Of a stretch of 64,000 bases of DNA, positions 15,678-25,134 are shown one piece after another. Position 1 is the stretch's first letter; every line of letters begins with the position of its first letter. The notes under the pieces are model-generated. The model saw only the letters and a program-made list of their open reading frames with translations, ran no database searches and was not told the origin of the DNA. The stretch is from Dinoroseobacter sp049800775. GTDB lineage: Bacteria > Pseudomonadota > Alphaproteobacteria > Rhodobacterales > Rhodobacteraceae. Made by a program: the position numbers and the translations under genes. The stretch spans positions 569,573 through 633,572 of the forward strand of contig NZ_JBNAFR010000002.1 in NCBI RefSeq assembly GCF_049800775.1, in the 5' to 3' direction.

Positions 15678-16706
15678 TCAGGTATACCGGTAGGGCCGTC
15701 CGGCCTTTTCCATATCCGCGTTATACTTCTTGAAGATCTCGACCACCTTGCGCTTGGTCTCGCTCTCGGCGGCGATCTCTTCCCAGAACTCGCGCCCGGC
15801 GGCCTCGACCGTGGCCCATTCCTCGTCCGGGATGGAGGTCAGCTCCATCTTGGTGCCGTTGACGCGCAGGTCGGCCTCGCCGCCCCAATACCAGTGCTGA
15901 CGGTAGTAATGCGACTGCTCACAGCACACTTCGAACAGCGTCTTCAGGTCATCCGGCAGCTCGTTCCAGCGGTCCATATTCGCGAAGAAATGGCCGATCC
16001 ACGCGCCCGAGATGTTGTTGGTCAGGAAGTAGTTGGTCACATCCGCCCAGCCGACGGTGTAATCCTCGGTGATGCCGGACCATGCGATCCCGTCGAGCTC
16101 GCCGGTCTGCACCGCGACCTCGATATCCTCCCAGGGCAGGTTCACCGGCACAACGCCGAACTGGCTCAGGAAACGCCCGGCAGTGGGGAAGGTGAAGACG
16201 CGCTTGCCCTTGAGATCCTCGAGCGAGCGGATCGGGTCCTTGGTCGCGAAGTGGCACGGATCCCAGGCACCGGCCGAGACGTGCTTGACGCCCACGGCAC
16301 TGTATTCTTCGTCCCAGATCTCTTTCAGGCCATAGCGGTTGAAGAGCACCGGCACATCCAGCGAATAGCGCGAGCCGAAGGGGAAGTAGCCGCCGAACAC
16401 GGTCACCTCGGTCGGCGAGGCCATGGAATCGTCGTCCGATTGCACCGCATCGATCGTGCCGCGCTGCATCGCCTGGAACAGCTCGCCCGTGGGCACCAGC
16501 TGATCGGCGTAAAAGAGCTCGATCTGCATCCGGTCGCCGGCGATCTTGTTGAACATGGCAATGGCCGGATCCACCACCTCGGCGGCAAGGGCGGCCCCCG
16601 CATAGGTCTGCATCCGCCACTTGATCGTGCTCTGGGCGAGCGCGGGCGCGGCGAGGGCGGCGGGGGCAGTTGCGGCCCCGGCGATAAACTTACGTCTTGT
16701 GGTCAT
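15678..16706 (-). CDS. dctP: TRAP transporter substrate-binding protein DctP
   Basis: A 342-residue periplasmic solute-binding protein of the DctP/TRAP class. It has a twin-arginine-like signal (TTRRKFIAGAATAPAALAAPALA), a mature start IKWRMQTYAGAAL, and the family's LPWEDIEVAVQTGELDGIAWSGI segment where the conserved Arg/Asp ligand region lies. The ATG at 16706 has a good ribosome site (AAGGAGAAATGGG). It binds an organic anion, probably a carboxylate or keto acid, and hands it to the DctQM pair encoded just upstream on the same strand (53-bp gap). Substrate unknown; the operon with an N-formylglutamate amidohydrolase family protein may hint at an acylated amino acid. Confidence 0.93.
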   Translation of the reverse strand: MTTRRKFIAGAATAPAALAAPALAQSTIKWRMQTYAGAALAAEVVDPAIAMFNKIAGDRMQIELFYADQLVPTGELFQAMQRGTIDAVQSDDDSMASPTEVTVFGGYFPFGSRYSLDVPVLFNRYGLKEIWDEEYSAVGVKHVSAGAWDPCHFATKDPIRSLEDLKGKRVFTFPTAGRFLSQFGVVPVNLPWEDIEVAVQTGELDGIAWSGITEDYTVGWADVTNYFLTNNISGAWIGHFFANMDRWNELPDDLKTLFEVCCEQSHYYRQHWYWGGEADLRVNGTKMELTSIPDEEWATVEAAGREFWEEIAAESETKRKVVEIFKKYNADMEKAGRPYRYT

Positions 16707-16759
16707 CCCATTTCTCCTTGTTTTCAAAGCAGTGAACCGGTTGGTCCGGTTTCGTGATT

Positions 16760-18085
16760 TCATTTTCCGTAAACATAATCGGGCAGCCATGTCGCCAGGC
16801 CCGGGAAGACCATGACGAGCGCGAGGGCCAGCACCATCACCAGAACAAAGGGGGTGATCGAGCTGTAGATGTCGCGCAGGCTGATCTCTTTCGGGGCCAT
16901 GGCGCGCATCAGGAAGAGGTTATAGCCGAAGGGCGGCGTCATATAGGCGATCTGCGTCGTGATCGTGTAGAGGATCCCGTACCAGATCAAGTCAAAGCCG
17001 AGCGCGCCGACCAGCGGCACATAGAGCGGGGCGACGATCACAAGCATGGCCGTGTCGTCGAGGAAGGTCCCCATCAGGATGAAGCTCAGCTGCATCAGGA
17101 TCAGGATCATCCAGGGGTTCAGGTTCAGCTTTTCGGTGAACAGGCTCTCGATGGCCTTCACCGCGCCCAGCCCGTCAAACACCGCGCCAAAGGCCAATGC
17201 CGCGAGGATGATCCACATGAACATGCAGGTGATCCCGAGCGTGTTGCGCACGGAGTTCTCGAAGACCTCTTTCGTCATCCGCCCCTTCAGGACCGCCGCC
17301 GCGAAGGCCGCAAGTGCGCCGATGGCCGAGCTTTCGACCAGCGAGGTCCAGCCATTGACGAAGGGCACCATCATCACCGCGAAGATCACCAGCGGCAGCA
17401 GTCCCGCGCGCAGAAGGCGCAGTTTCTCGGCGCGCGGGATGTCGCGATCCGCGTCGTCAAGCACGGGCCCGAGGCTCGGGTTCATCCGGCAGCGGATCAC
17501 GATATAGGCCACGAACATCGCCGCCATCATCAGCCCCGGCACCACGCCCGCGAGCCAGAGCTGGCCCACCGGTTGCCGTGCGATCATCGCATAGAGCACC
17601 AGCACCACCGAGGGCGGCACGAGGATGCCCAGGGACGAGCCCGCCTGGATCACACCCGTGACCATGCGCTTGTCATAGCCGCGCTTGAGCAGCTCCGGCA
17701 GGGCGATGGTCGCCCCGATGGCCATGCCCGCCACCGACAGCCCGTTCATGGCCGAGATCAGCACCATCAGCCCGATCGTCCCGATCGCCAGCCCGCCGCG
17801 CAGGCCGCCCATCCAGACATGGAACATCCGGTAGAGGTCATCGGCGATCTTGCTCTCGCTCAGCACGTAGCCCATGAAAATGAACATCGGCAGGGTCAGG
17901 AGCGGATACCATTTCATCAGCTTCATCGCCGCCGCGAAGCCCAGGTCATAGCCGCCCCGGTCCCCCCAGAGCAGAAGCGCGGCGATCACGGCCACAAAGC
18001 CGATGGCCCCGAACACGCGCTGTCCGGTCAACAGCATCAGCATCATGGTCGAGAACATCAGGGTGGCGATCAGCTCATAGGGCAT
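16760..18085 (-). CDS. dctM: TRAP transporter large permease DctM
   Basis: A 441-residue membrane protein with about a dozen hydrophobic segments, the transport subunit of a sodium-coupled TRAP transporter. Family signatures include GSSLGILVPPSVVLVLYAMIARQPVG (loop between helices), LTLPMFIFMGYVLSESKIADDLYR and FLDDTAMLVIVAPL. Its start overlaps the stop of the small permease by one base (TGATG). It works with the DctQ and DctP encoded on either side. Confidence 0.95.
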   Translation of the reverse strand: MPYELIATLMFSTMMLMLLTGQRVFGAIGFVAVIAALLLWGDRGGYDLGFAAAMKLMKWYPLLTLPMFIFMGYVLSESKIADDLYRMFHVWMGGLRGGLAIGTIGLMVLISAMNGLSVAGMAIGATIALPELLKRGYDKRMVTGVIQAGSSLGILVPPSVVLVLYAMIARQPVGQLWLAGVVPGLMMAAMFVAYIVIRCRMNPSLGPVLDDADRDIPRAEKLRLLRAGLLPLVIFAVMMVPFVNGWTSLVESSAIGALAAFAAAVLKGRMTKEVFENSVRNTLGITCMFMWIILAALAFGAVFDGLGAVKAIESLFTEKLNLNPWMILILMQLSFILMGTFLDDTAMLVIVAPLYVPLVGALGFDLIWYGILYTITTQIAYMTPPFGYNLFLMRAMAPKEISLRDIYSSITPFVLVMVLALALVMVFPGLATWLPDYVYGK

Positions 18086-18654
18086 CAGATCTCCTCACCC
18101 CGGATCCGCAGGATATCCTTGCAGAGCTCCGAGACGCATTGCAGCAGCATGAGCGTGAAGCCGAGGATCATCACCGCCTTGACCGGCCACATATAAGGCC
18201 GCCACGCGGAGGAGGAGCGTTCGAGCCGCCCGACCTCCTCGCTGCCGGTCACGAGGCCGAGGAAATAGGAAAACGGCTCGGTCTTCCAATATCCCAGCGA
18301 ATAGGCGGTCGAGCCCACCGCGCCATAGATCATCACGCAGAGATAGAAGATCAGGAACAGGACCGTGACCGCGTCGAACCACGCTTTGCGCCGCATGGAC
18401 CAGCCGCCATAGAGCAGATCCATCCGCACATTCGAGCCGAGCTGTAGTGAGTAGGGCCCGCCGAGGATGTAGTAGCCCACCATCACGAACTGGGCCATTT
18501 CCAGCGTCCAGAGTGAGGGCAAAAAGAAGGTCTTCGACACCGAGGACCACAGCAGGATCCCCATCAGCACGAAGATGCCATACATCACCACCCGGCCGAG
18601 CCGGTAGTTCACGGCATCGACGCCGCGGATATAGCCGCGCATCACGCCGTGCAT
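18085..18654 (-). CDS. dctQ: TRAP transporter small permease DctQ
   Basis: A 189-residue membrane protein with four hydrophobic segments typical of DctQ; the segment MRRKAWFDAVTVLFLIFYLCVMIYG-like helix (quoted in part) and EMAQFVMVGYYILGGPYSL are characteristic of the longer DctQ subclass. It is translationally coupled to dctM and overlaps the end of the N-formylglutamate amidohydrolase gene by 13 bases, so all belong to one operon. An alternative start four codons later would abolish most of this overlap. Confidence 0.9.
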   Translation of the reverse strand: MHGVMRGYIRGVDAVNYRLGRVVMYGIFVLMGILLWSSVSKTFFLPSLWTLEMAQFVMVGYYILGGPYSLQLGSNVRMDLLYGGWSMRRKAWFDAVTVLFLIFYLCVMIYGAVGSTAYSLGYWKTEPFSYFLGLVTGSEEVGRLERSSSAWRPYMWPVKAVMILGFTLMLLQCVSELCKDILRIRGEEI

Positions 18655-19412
18655 GGGCTCTCTCCGATCCGGGCGCAGGCCACGCGCAGCCAGCCTGCCA
18701 GCAGCTCGGCGATCTTGTCCTGATCCTCGGGGGTGGTCAGCAGGTCGTTGCGGATCTCGATCATCACATTCGGATGGCCCTGGGGCAGGGCCTGATCGCG
18801 CAGGGTGTGGGTGACGCCATGCTCGGGACCGTAAGGTTCATTTCGCGCGACCTGCAGGGCGGTGGTGCCCTCCGCCGCCTCCAGCAGGGCATCGGCCAGA
18901 CGCGTGTCCGCGTCATGGAGGATCCCGATCTCCACCGCGCGGGTCTGGCCGTGATAAATCGGGGTGAAACTGTGCATGGTGACGAGGATCGGCGCGGATT
19001 TGCCTGCCACAACCTCCCGAAGGGTCTCGCGGAACGGGGTGTAATAGCGGTGCGCGCGCTCGGCGCGCTCCGCGTCGCTCAGGCCCTCGTTGCCGGGCAC
19101 CCGGATCACTTCGCTTCGGGCGGGCATGGCATCGGGGGCGTCGGGCGGACGGTTGCAATCATAGACCAGCCGCGACACCGTCGCGGCCACCAGCGTCGCC
19201 CCCAGGCGCTCGGCCAGACCTTCTGCCACGGCCAGAGCCCCCGGATCCCAGACCGCATGGCTCTGCCGGACCTCGGGCGCGAGGCCGAGATCGGCAAACC
19301 GCGTCGGGATATGGGCGCTGGCATGTTCGCAGACCACCACGATGGCACTGTCGCCCGGCGCGTTGCGCACGGCGATCGGGTGATCGGGCTTGGTGTGGTC
19401 TTGCTGATTCAT
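18642..19412 (-). CDS. N-formylglutamate amidohydrolase family protein
   Basis: A 256-residue soluble enzyme of the N-formylglutamate amidohydrolase (HutG/FGase) superfamily. Typical metal-site pieces are VVCEHASAHIP near the N-terminus, AVWDPGALAVAEGLAERL, VYDCNRPPDAPDAM and ILVTMHSFTPIYHG, ending with NVMIEIRNDLL. The family hydrolyses N-formyl-L-glutamate or related N-acyl/amide substrates. No hut genes are nearby. It is the first gene of a minus-strand operon with a TRAP transporter, divergent from an RpiR regulator, so it probably acts on the imported solute. It should not be read as histidine degradation without support. Confidence 0.88.
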   Translation of the reverse strand: MNQQDHTKPDHPIAVRNAPGDSAIVVVCEHASAHIPTRFADLGLAPEVRQSHAVWDPGALAVAEGLAERLGATLVAATVSRLVYDCNRPPDAPDAMPARSEVIRVPGNEGLSDAERAERAHRYYTPFRETLREVVAGKSAPILVTMHSFTPIYHGQTRAVEIGILHDADTRLADALLEAAEGTTALQVARNEPYGPEHGVTHTLRDQALPQGHPNVMIEIRNDLLTTPEDQDKIAELLAGWLRVACARIGESPCTA

Positions 19413-19466
19413 CTGTGCTCCTGCGTCACAAAACTCTTGCCAGCGTTGCGTTCTGTCAACAGAATT

Positions 19467-19482
19467 GTGAAATAATTATCAC
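19467..19482. promoter_or_regulatory. Candidate RpiR operator in divergent promoter region
   Basis: GTGA-AATAATTA-TCAC is a 16-base dyad between the divergent amidohydrolase/TRAP operon and the RpiR regulator gene. AT-rich GAAAT-type dyads of this size are common for RpiR/MurR regulators. Autoregulation and control of the TRAP operon is inference. Confidence 0.5.
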
Positions 19483-19524
19483 TCGATGACGCGCTATGAT
19501 ATTTCTGTACAAGAAAGAGGCAGC

Positions 19525-20397
19525 ATGACCCCTCCGGCCCAGACCATCGCGGACCGCATTCAGGCCCAGCTCGACACGCTGACCCGCGCCGAACGCCAAC
19601 TCGCCCTGTCGGTGCTTGAGAATTACCCGGCCTCGGGCCTTGGCCCGCTCGCGGCTTTGGCCAAGGGGGCCGGGGTCTCGGTCCCGACCGTCGCGCGCAT
19701 GGTGCAAAAGCTTGGCTACAAGGGCTATCCGGAGTTTCAGGCCGAGCTGCGCGAAGAACTGGGCGCCATCGGCAAGGGCCCCATTGCCAAGCACGAGACC
19801 TGGGCGGGGGCTGCGCCCTCGGGCCATATCCTGAACCGCTTCACCGAAGCCGTGATCGACAATATCCGCAACTCGCTGGCCCAGATCGACCCGGCGGAGT
19901 TCGACCGGGCCTGCGCGTTGGTCGCGGATCGCGACCGTGCACTTTATATCGTCGGCGGGCGGATCACACATACCCTGGCCGAGTATCTCTTCCTGCACAT
20001 GCAGGTGATCCGCCCGGATGTGATCCATGTGCAATCGACCTCGAACACCTGGCCCCATGACCTGCTCAACGCGGGGGAGGGGGATGTCTTCGTGATCTTC
20101 GACATGCGCCGGTATGAGAACAACACGCTCAAACTGGCCGAGATCGCCCGGGATCGCGGGGCGCAGATCATCCTGTTCACGGATCAGTGGCGCTCGCCGG
20201 TGCACCGGCTCTCGGATATCTGCCTGTCGAGCCGGATCATCGTGCCCTCGGCCTGGGATTCGCTGGCCACCTGCATGTTGCTCGTCGAAAGCATGATCGC
20301 CGCGGTGCAGACCCTGAACTGGGAAGACACCAAGGACCGGATGCAGGAGCTCGAAGAGATCTTCGATCAGACCAAGCTCTTTCGGAAGTTTACCTAA
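19525..20397 (+). CDS. MurR/RpiR family transcriptional regulator
   Basis: A 290-residue regulator with an N-terminal RpiR helix-turn-helix (about residues 5-80: LDTLTRAERQLALSVLENYP, then AKGAGVSVPTVARMVQKLGYKGYPEF) and a C-terminal SIS sugar-isomerase-like domain (VADRDRALYIVGGR, and VFVIFDMRRYENNT-type strands). The start at 19525 has AAAGAGG five bases upstream; a start 13 codons earlier is also possible. It is divergent from the amidohydrolase/TRAP operon with a dyad between them and most likely controls that operon. The ligand is unknown. Confidence 0.92.
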   Translation: MTPPAQTIADRIQAQLDTLTRAERQLALSVLENYPASGLGPLAALAKGAGVSVPTVARMVQKLGYKGYPEFQAELREELGAIGKGPIAKHETWAGAAPSGHILNRFTEAVIDNIRNSLAQIDPAEFDRACALVADRDRALYIVGGRITHTLAEYLFLHMQVIRPDVIHVQSTSNTWPHDLLNAGEGDVFVIFDMRRYENNTLKLAEIARDRGAQIILFTDQWRSPVHRLSDICLSSRIIVPSAWDSLATCMLLVESMIAAVQTLNWEDTKDRMQELEEIFDQTKLFRKFT

Positions 20398-20402
20398 GCG
20401 GT

Positions 20403-21107
20403 CTAGCGCGCCGGATCGAGCCGCGAGAGGGCCTCGGCCACATGGGCCCCGATCACCGCCGAGCCCCGCGCATTGGGGTGGATCAGGTCCGAGGAAAAGA
20501 GCTCCGGCGTGCGCGGCCCCATCACCGGATCCGCATCGACGAAGAACACCCCCTCCCGCGCGGCGGCCAGCTGGGACAGGCGCGCATCCACGATGGCCAA
20601 CTCATCGGCACAGCGGTCCGTGCGCCCGCCGCGCCCGGTGGGGCCATAATACCCGACGATCATCACCCGCTCCGCGCCGCCCGCCCGCAGGCCCGCCACC
20701 AGGTCCGGCCAGGTGCCGCGCTGCCCATCGGCCGAGATCATGGCCGCGATCTCGGCGTCACAGCGGTTGCAGCCGCAACTCCGGTTCAGGTCATTGGCCC
20801 CGCCATTCACGATCACCCAATCCCAGCTCCCACGCCGGAACTGCGCCTCGACCGAGCGGGCGATCAGGCTGCTGCGGGTCAGACGGGCACCGGCGCGCGC
20901 GTTGTTGTCCACGGGCTCGCCGAGTGCCCGTGCGATCACCTCGGGAATAGCGTTGCGCCCATTCCAGGTCATGACACTGTCGCCCACGACCTGGATCTTC
21001 GGGTCCGCCGCGACGGCCTCCGGCGCGGCCCCGAGCATCAGTGCGACGATCCCCAGCAGGGCCCAAACGGGGCGATGACGGGTCTGGCCGGGGTCGGTTA
21101 TCTGCAT
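20403..21107 (-). CDS. SGNH/GDSL-type hydrolase, periplasmic
   Basis: A 234-residue esterase-like protein with an N-terminal signal (ALLGIVALMLGAAPEAVAA). The four SGNH blocks are visible: GDSVMTWNG with the nucleophilic Ser, a Gly-containing block ARAGARLT, GGANDL with the Asn, and DLIHPN with the catalytic Asp and His. A CGCNRC element follows block III and may form disulfides. The ATG at 21107 gives the best signal peptide. It is convergent with the RpiR gene and divergent from the TAXI binding-protein gene. Such enzymes cleave acyl or acetyl esters; the natural substrate is unknown. Confidence 0.88.
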   Translation of the reverse strand: MQITDPGQTRHRPVWALLGIVALMLGAAPEAVAADPKIQVVGDSVMTWNGRNAIPEVIARALGEPVDNNARAGARLTRSSLIARSVEAQFRRGSWDWVIVNGGANDLNRSCGCNRCDAEIAAMISADGQRGTWPDLVAGLRAGGAERVMIVGYYGPTGRGGRTDRCADELAIVDARLSQLAAAREGVFFVDADPVMGPRTPELFSSDLIHPNARGSAVIGAHVAEALSRLDPAR

Positions 21108-21281
21108 GGCGCGGTCTCCTCGAACGGGCGCGACGGGCCGCCCGGCGACCAGATAGTCCGTGCGCCGCGCCCTCCCAGCCCCCATGCCTCGGGACAGGAT
21201 CACGAGCCTGTGGGCGCAGATCGACTTGCACTCCCCCCGGCGGCGCGCAACAGTCTGGCAAATGCGTTTGGGAGGATCGTC

Positions 21282-22238
21282 ATGACATTTCTGAAGACAC
21301 TGACCGTGACCGCCGCGGCGGCCTGCGTGCTGAGCAGCGCGGCCTGGGCCGAGACCCGGGTCACCTACAAATCCGCCAAGGCGGGCTCATCCTATTTCCA
21401 GATGGCGGTGCAGATCGCCGAGGCCATGAAAGAGGGCTCGGGCGGCGAGATCTCGGTCACGGTCGAGGAAAGCCAGGGCTCGGTCCAGAACGTGATGGAG
21501 GTGCGCGCGCGGGGCGGCGATTACGTTTTCACCACGCCGCCGGCCCTCGTAGGGCTGGCCCAGGGTGGGCGCGCCATGTTCGAGGGCAAGGGCAACCCGG
21601 CCTTCGACGAGATCCGCGCGCTGTTCCCGATCCCGTCTTTGACCATGCATTTCGTGATGTCCGCCGACAGCGGTGTCGACAGTTTCGAGGATATGGCGGG
21701 CAAGACCATTCTGCTCGGCAGCGGGTCCTTCGGCGCGCGCGAGGGGGCGAAGTATCTCGACCTTTTCGGCGTCAAGGATCAGGTGAAGATCGCCGATAGC
21801 GAGCTGTCCAACGCGGTCAACGCGCTCAAGAACGGCCAGATCGACGGCTTTGTCACCGCCGGGTCCTATCCGGCCCCGAATGTGATCGAGGCGGCGGCCT
21901 CCACAGGGGTCAAGGTGCTCTCGCTCACGCCGGATCAGGTGGCGGCCTCCAAGCGGACCGAGCTGACGATCCCGGCGGGCACCTATGCGGGTCAGGACGC
22001 GGATATCACCACGACCTCCCTGCCAGTGGTGGCCTACACCACCTCTAAGATGGATGAGGACACGGCCTATGCCCTGACCAAGACCTATTGGGAGACCAAG
22101 GCCGACATGGCGGGTGACGCCAAGTGGTGGGACGGGGTCTCGGTGGACATGCTGGCCAATATCACCAGTCAGATCCACCCGGGCGCCCTGCGCTATTACA
22201 AGGAAATCGGCGCAGCCCTCAGCGACGCGCATATGTAA
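21282..22238 (+). CDS. TAXI-type TRAP transporter substrate-binding protein
   Basis: A 318-residue periplasmic binding protein with a clear Sec signal (MTFLKTLTVTAAAACVLSSA, then AWA) and the TAXI-family start VTYKSAKAGSSYFQMAVQIAEAM-like region (quoted in part). Later segments such as DSFEDMAGKTILLGSGSFG and LKNGQIDGFV are typical of the family. The ATG at 21282 has a strong GGGAGGA ribosome site; the much longer frame upstream is non-coding. It is followed 12 bp later by the fused TRAP permease gene. TAXI systems often import glutamate-like or other organic acids; substrate unknown. Confidence 0.92.
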   Translation: MTFLKTLTVTAAAACVLSSAAWAETRVTYKSAKAGSSYFQMAVQIAEAMKEGSGGEISVTVEESQGSVQNVMEVRARGGDYVFTTPPALVGLAQGGRAMFEGKGNPAFDEIRALFPIPSLTMHFVMSADSGVDSFEDMAGKTILLGSGSFGAREGAKYLDLFGVKDQVKIADSELSNAVNALKNGQIDGFVTAGSYPAPNVIEAAASTGVKVLSLTPDQVAASKRTELTIPAGTYAGQDADITTTSLPVVAYTTSKMDEDTAYALTKTYWETKADMAGDAKWWDGVSVDMLANITSQIHPGALRYYKEIGAALSDAHM

Positions 22239-22250
22239 GCGCGCACCGGG

Positions 22251-24035
22251 ATGATCGGCACGGACGGGGAGATCCCGGCGCGACGGATCTGGATCGCGCT
22301 GGGCACGCTGACGGCGGTCTTTCATCTCGGACTGATCTTCTACGGGCTGGTCCCCAATCTGGCGGCCCGCCCGTTGCATATGGCGCTGACCCTGCCTTGG
22401 GTCTTCCTGTTCGCGGCCACGGGACCAGTATTGCGAGCCAGCGGGGCGATCCTGGCCGGGCTCGGGGTCGCGGGCTGCCTCTGGATCGCGCTGAACCACC
22501 AGATGTTGCGCAACCAGTACGGCTTTCTCGAAAACCAGTTTCAGGTGGGGCTCGCCATCCTGCTGCTTGGCGTCGCCATGGAAGGCGCGCGGCGCGCCAT
22601 TGGCTGGCCCTTGCCGCTGGTGGCGCTGGCCGCCCTGCTCTATGGCCTCCACGGCCAGCATATTCCCGGCGAGTTCGGCCATGCGGGAACCCCGCTGCAG
22701 AGCTTTCTCGGCACGCTGATCGTGGCCGAAGGCGGGCTCTGGGGCAGCCTCACCGGGGTCTCGGTGGGGGTCGTGGCGATCTTCGTGATTTTCGGCGCGG
22801 TGCTGAATGCGGGCGAGGCGGGGCAGGGCTTCATGAATGTCGCCGCCGCGGCCGCCGGGCGGCTGACGGGTGGTGCGGCCAAGGTCTCGGTCCTGTCCTC
22901 GGCGCTCTTCGGGTCGATCTCGGGCTCGGCCTCGGCCAATGTCGCCTCCACCGGGGCGATCACCCTGCCGGCCATGACCAAGCTTGGCTATCCCAAACGA
23001 CTGGCGGCAGCGACGGAGGCGGTGGCCTCCTCGGGCGGGCAGATCATGCCGCCTCTGATGGGGGCCGGGGCCTTTGTCATGGTCGAGCTGACCGGCGTGC
23101 CCTATTCCGAGATCATGCTCGCGGCACTTCTGCCCGCCATCCTCTATTTCGCGACGGTCTGGCAAGGGTTGAACGCGTTCGCCTCGCGCTTTGACCTGCA
23201 GCCTATCCCCGAAGAGGACCGCCCCGCGCGCCGTCAGGTTCTGATCACCTCGGCATTTTTCATGGTGCCGTTCTCGACCCTGCTGATCGCGATGTTTGCG
23301 CTGGGCTACACGCCGCAATACGCCGCCGCTCTGGCGATCTTCACCGGGCTCGCGCTCTTGTTCATCGACGTGTCCCTGCGCCCGAACCCGGCCCAGGGGC
23401 TCGCGCGGCTGGGGGACGCGATGCTGAATGCCGGGCGTCAGGTGGCGATGATCGCCTCGATCATCATCTGCGCCTCGATCATCATCGGGGTGCTGGGGAT
23501 CACCGGGCTGGGGGTCAAGATCACCTCCGTCATCCTGTCGGGCTCGGGCGGGGCGCTCTGGCCCGCGCTCATGCTGACAGCTCTGGCCTGCCTGCTTTTG
23601 GGGATGGAGGTGCCGACGACGGCGGCCTACGTCATCTGCGTCTCGGTGGCCGGGCCCGCCCTGATCGAACTGGGGCTGGAGCCCTTGCAGGCGCATCTCT
23701 TCGTTTTCTGGTTCGCGCTTTTGTCGACCATAACCCCGCCGGTCTGCGGGGCGGTCTTCATCGCCTCGGGCATGGTGCAGGAGAACTGGCTGCGCGTGGC
23801 GCTGACGGCGATGGCGCTGGGCGTCGGGCTGTATATCATCCCGCTGGCGATGATTGCCAATGACGCGCTGATCCGGGTCTCGACCGAGCCGGTCGCGGCC
23901 TTGCTGGCCATGGCGATGGTCGGACTGGGGCTTGGCGGGATCTCGCGCGGGCTGATCGGGCGCGGACCCTGGTGGCGCCGGCTTGCCCTGGGTGGGCTGG
24001 GAGGATCGCTCTGTTTCGCGGGGCTGTGGCTTTAG
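22251..24035 (+). CDS. Fused TRAP transporter permease (4TM + 12TM, TAXI system)
   Basis: A 594-residue membrane protein combining the small and large TRAP permease domains in one chain, the usual partner of TAXI binding proteins. The large domain contains GSISGSASANVASTGAITLPAM, followed by ATEAVASSGGQIMPPLMGAGAFVM (both family signatures, quoted in part) and LLLGMEVPTTAAYVICV. The starting ATG is 12 bp after the binding-protein stop. It should import an organic anion with sodium or protons. Confidence 0.93.
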   Translation: MIGTDGEIPARRIWIALGTLTAVFHLGLIFYGLVPNLAARPLHMALTLPWVFLFAATGPVLRASGAILAGLGVAGCLWIALNHQMLRNQYGFLENQFQVGLAILLLGVAMEGARRAIGWPLPLVALAALLYGLHGQHIPGEFGHAGTPLQSFLGTLIVAEGGLWGSLTGVSVGVVAIFVIFGAVLNAGEAGQGFMNVAAAAAGRLTGGAAKVSVLSSALFGSISGSASANVASTGAITLPAMTKLGYPKRLAAATEAVASSGGQIMPPLMGAGAFVMVELTGVPYSEIMLAALLPAILYFATVWQGLNAFASRFDLQPIPEEDRPARRQVLITSAFFMVPFSTLLIAMFALGYTPQYAAALAIFTGLALLFIDVSLRPNPAQGLARLGDAMLNAGRQVAMIASIIICASIIIGVLGITGLGVKITSVILSGSGGALWPALMLTALACLLLGMEVPTTAAYVICVSVAGPALIELGLEPLQAHLFVFWFALLSTITPPVCGAVFIASGMVQENWLRVALTAMALGVGLYIIPLAMIANDALIRVSTEPVAALLAMAMVGLGLGGISRGLIGRGPWWRRLALGGLGGSLCFAGLWL

Positions 24036-24116
24036 GGCAAACGGGCGGTTGCTAATTCCCTGCCGCGACGTAATGTCATGGGCAGCCCCACATAAATGAC
24101 GACTGGGAGGAATGTC

Positions 24117-25109
24117 ATGTTGAGGAATACCCTGATCTTGGCCGCGTGCGCGTCCGTACTGGGTTCGGCGGCGATCTCTGCCGAGAAGATGCGGATCTCG
24201 CTCCAGCTGCCGCTGACCAGCCATCTGGGCGAGAACCTGACCCTGTTTGAAAAAGAGGTGGAGGAGCGCACTGGCGGCAAGATCGATGTCGAGATCTATG
24301 ACAGTGCGACGCTCTACAAGGATAAGGAAGTGCCCGCCGCGGTGGGCTCCGGCGCGATCGAGGCCGGGGTTGCATCGCTGACCCGCTATGTGGGCGACGC
24401 GCCGGTGGTGGATGTGTTCTACATGCCCTTCCTGTTCAACACCGAGGACAAGGTCCGCGCGGCGGTGGCCGAGGGCTCGCCCGTGCGCGAGGTGCTGGAA
24501 ACCGAGATCGCCAAGACCGGCGGCGAGGTTCTCTACTGGCAGGCCTATGGCGGGGCGATCCTGCTCAGCCAGGATGATCCGATCCGCACACCTGCGGATA
24601 TGGAAGGCAAGAAGGCCCGCGTCTTCGGCAAGACGCTGGGCGATTTCGTCTCTGCCGCCGGGGGGGCGCCGACGCTGATCTCGGGCTCCGAGCAGTACCT
24701 CGCCTATCAGCGCGGCACGGTCGATGTGGGCATGACGGGCGTGTCGGGTGTGAAATCCCGCAAGCTCTGGGAGGTGATGGACACGATCACCAAGACCAAC
24801 CACGCCAATATCGAATTCGTCGTTGTGGTGAACAGCGAGTGGTGGGACGGGCTCGATGCCGAGACCCAGGGCCATATCAACGCCGCTGCCAAGGTGGCTC
24901 AGGATGACGTGCGCGACCGGATGGCCGCCATCGAGGCCGAGGCCTATGCCGCCGCCGAGGCCAATGGCATGACCATTGTCGAGCTCACCGACGAGGAGCT
25001 TGCCAAGTGGCAATCCGTGGCCCAGCCGGTCTATGACGGCTATCTGGCGGCAACCGGCGATGCGGGGCAGAAGATCCTCGACGCGCTGGGTGTCGGCTCC
25101 GGTTCCTGA
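24117..25109 (+). CDS. dctP: TRAP transporter substrate-binding protein DctP (third system)
   Basis: A 330-residue periplasmic solute receptor with a Sec signal (MLRNTLILAACASVLGSAAISA). The mature start MRISLQLPLTSHLGENLTLFEKEVEERTGG, partly quoted, and the ARVFGKTLGDFVSAAGG and QRGTVDVGMTGVSG segments identify the DctP family. GGGAGG lies ahead of the chosen ATG. It opens the plus-strand operon dctP-dctQ-dctM-PEP mutase/isocitrate lyase family gene. The enzyme at the end of the operon hints that a keto or hydroxy acid is imported. Confidence 0.93.
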   Translation: MLRNTLILAACASVLGSAAISAEKMRISLQLPLTSHLGENLTLFEKEVEERTGGKIDVEIYDSATLYKDKEVPAAVGSGAIEAGVASLTRYVGDAPVVDVFYMPFLFNTEDKVRAAVAEGSPVREVLETEIAKTGGEVLYWQAYGGAILLSQDDPIRTPADMEGKKARVFGKTLGDFVSAAGGAPTLISGSEQYLAYQRGTVDVGMTGVSGVKSRKLWEVMDTITKTNHANIEFVVVVNSEWWDGLDAETQGHINAAAKVAQDDVRDRMAAIEAEAYAAAEANGMTIVELTDEELAKWQSVAQPVYDGYLAATGDAGQKILDALGVGSGS

Positions 25110-25134
25110 CGCCGATCGTCAGCCAAACCTGAAC

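Noticed and set aside
16754..18196. 480-codon His-rich open frame on plus
   Set aside because: Antisense to dctM; hydrophobic codons read backwards give H, Q, D and R. Not a metal-binding protein.
18642..19412. HutG of a histidine utilisation operon
   Set aside because: No hutH, hutU, hutI or hutF nearby; the operon partners are TRAP genes.
21387..25013. 1208-codon open frame on minus across two TRAP loci
   Set aside because: It lies opposite four well-supported genes and their spacers; rich in R, H, D and Q with no domain, a typical shadow frame.
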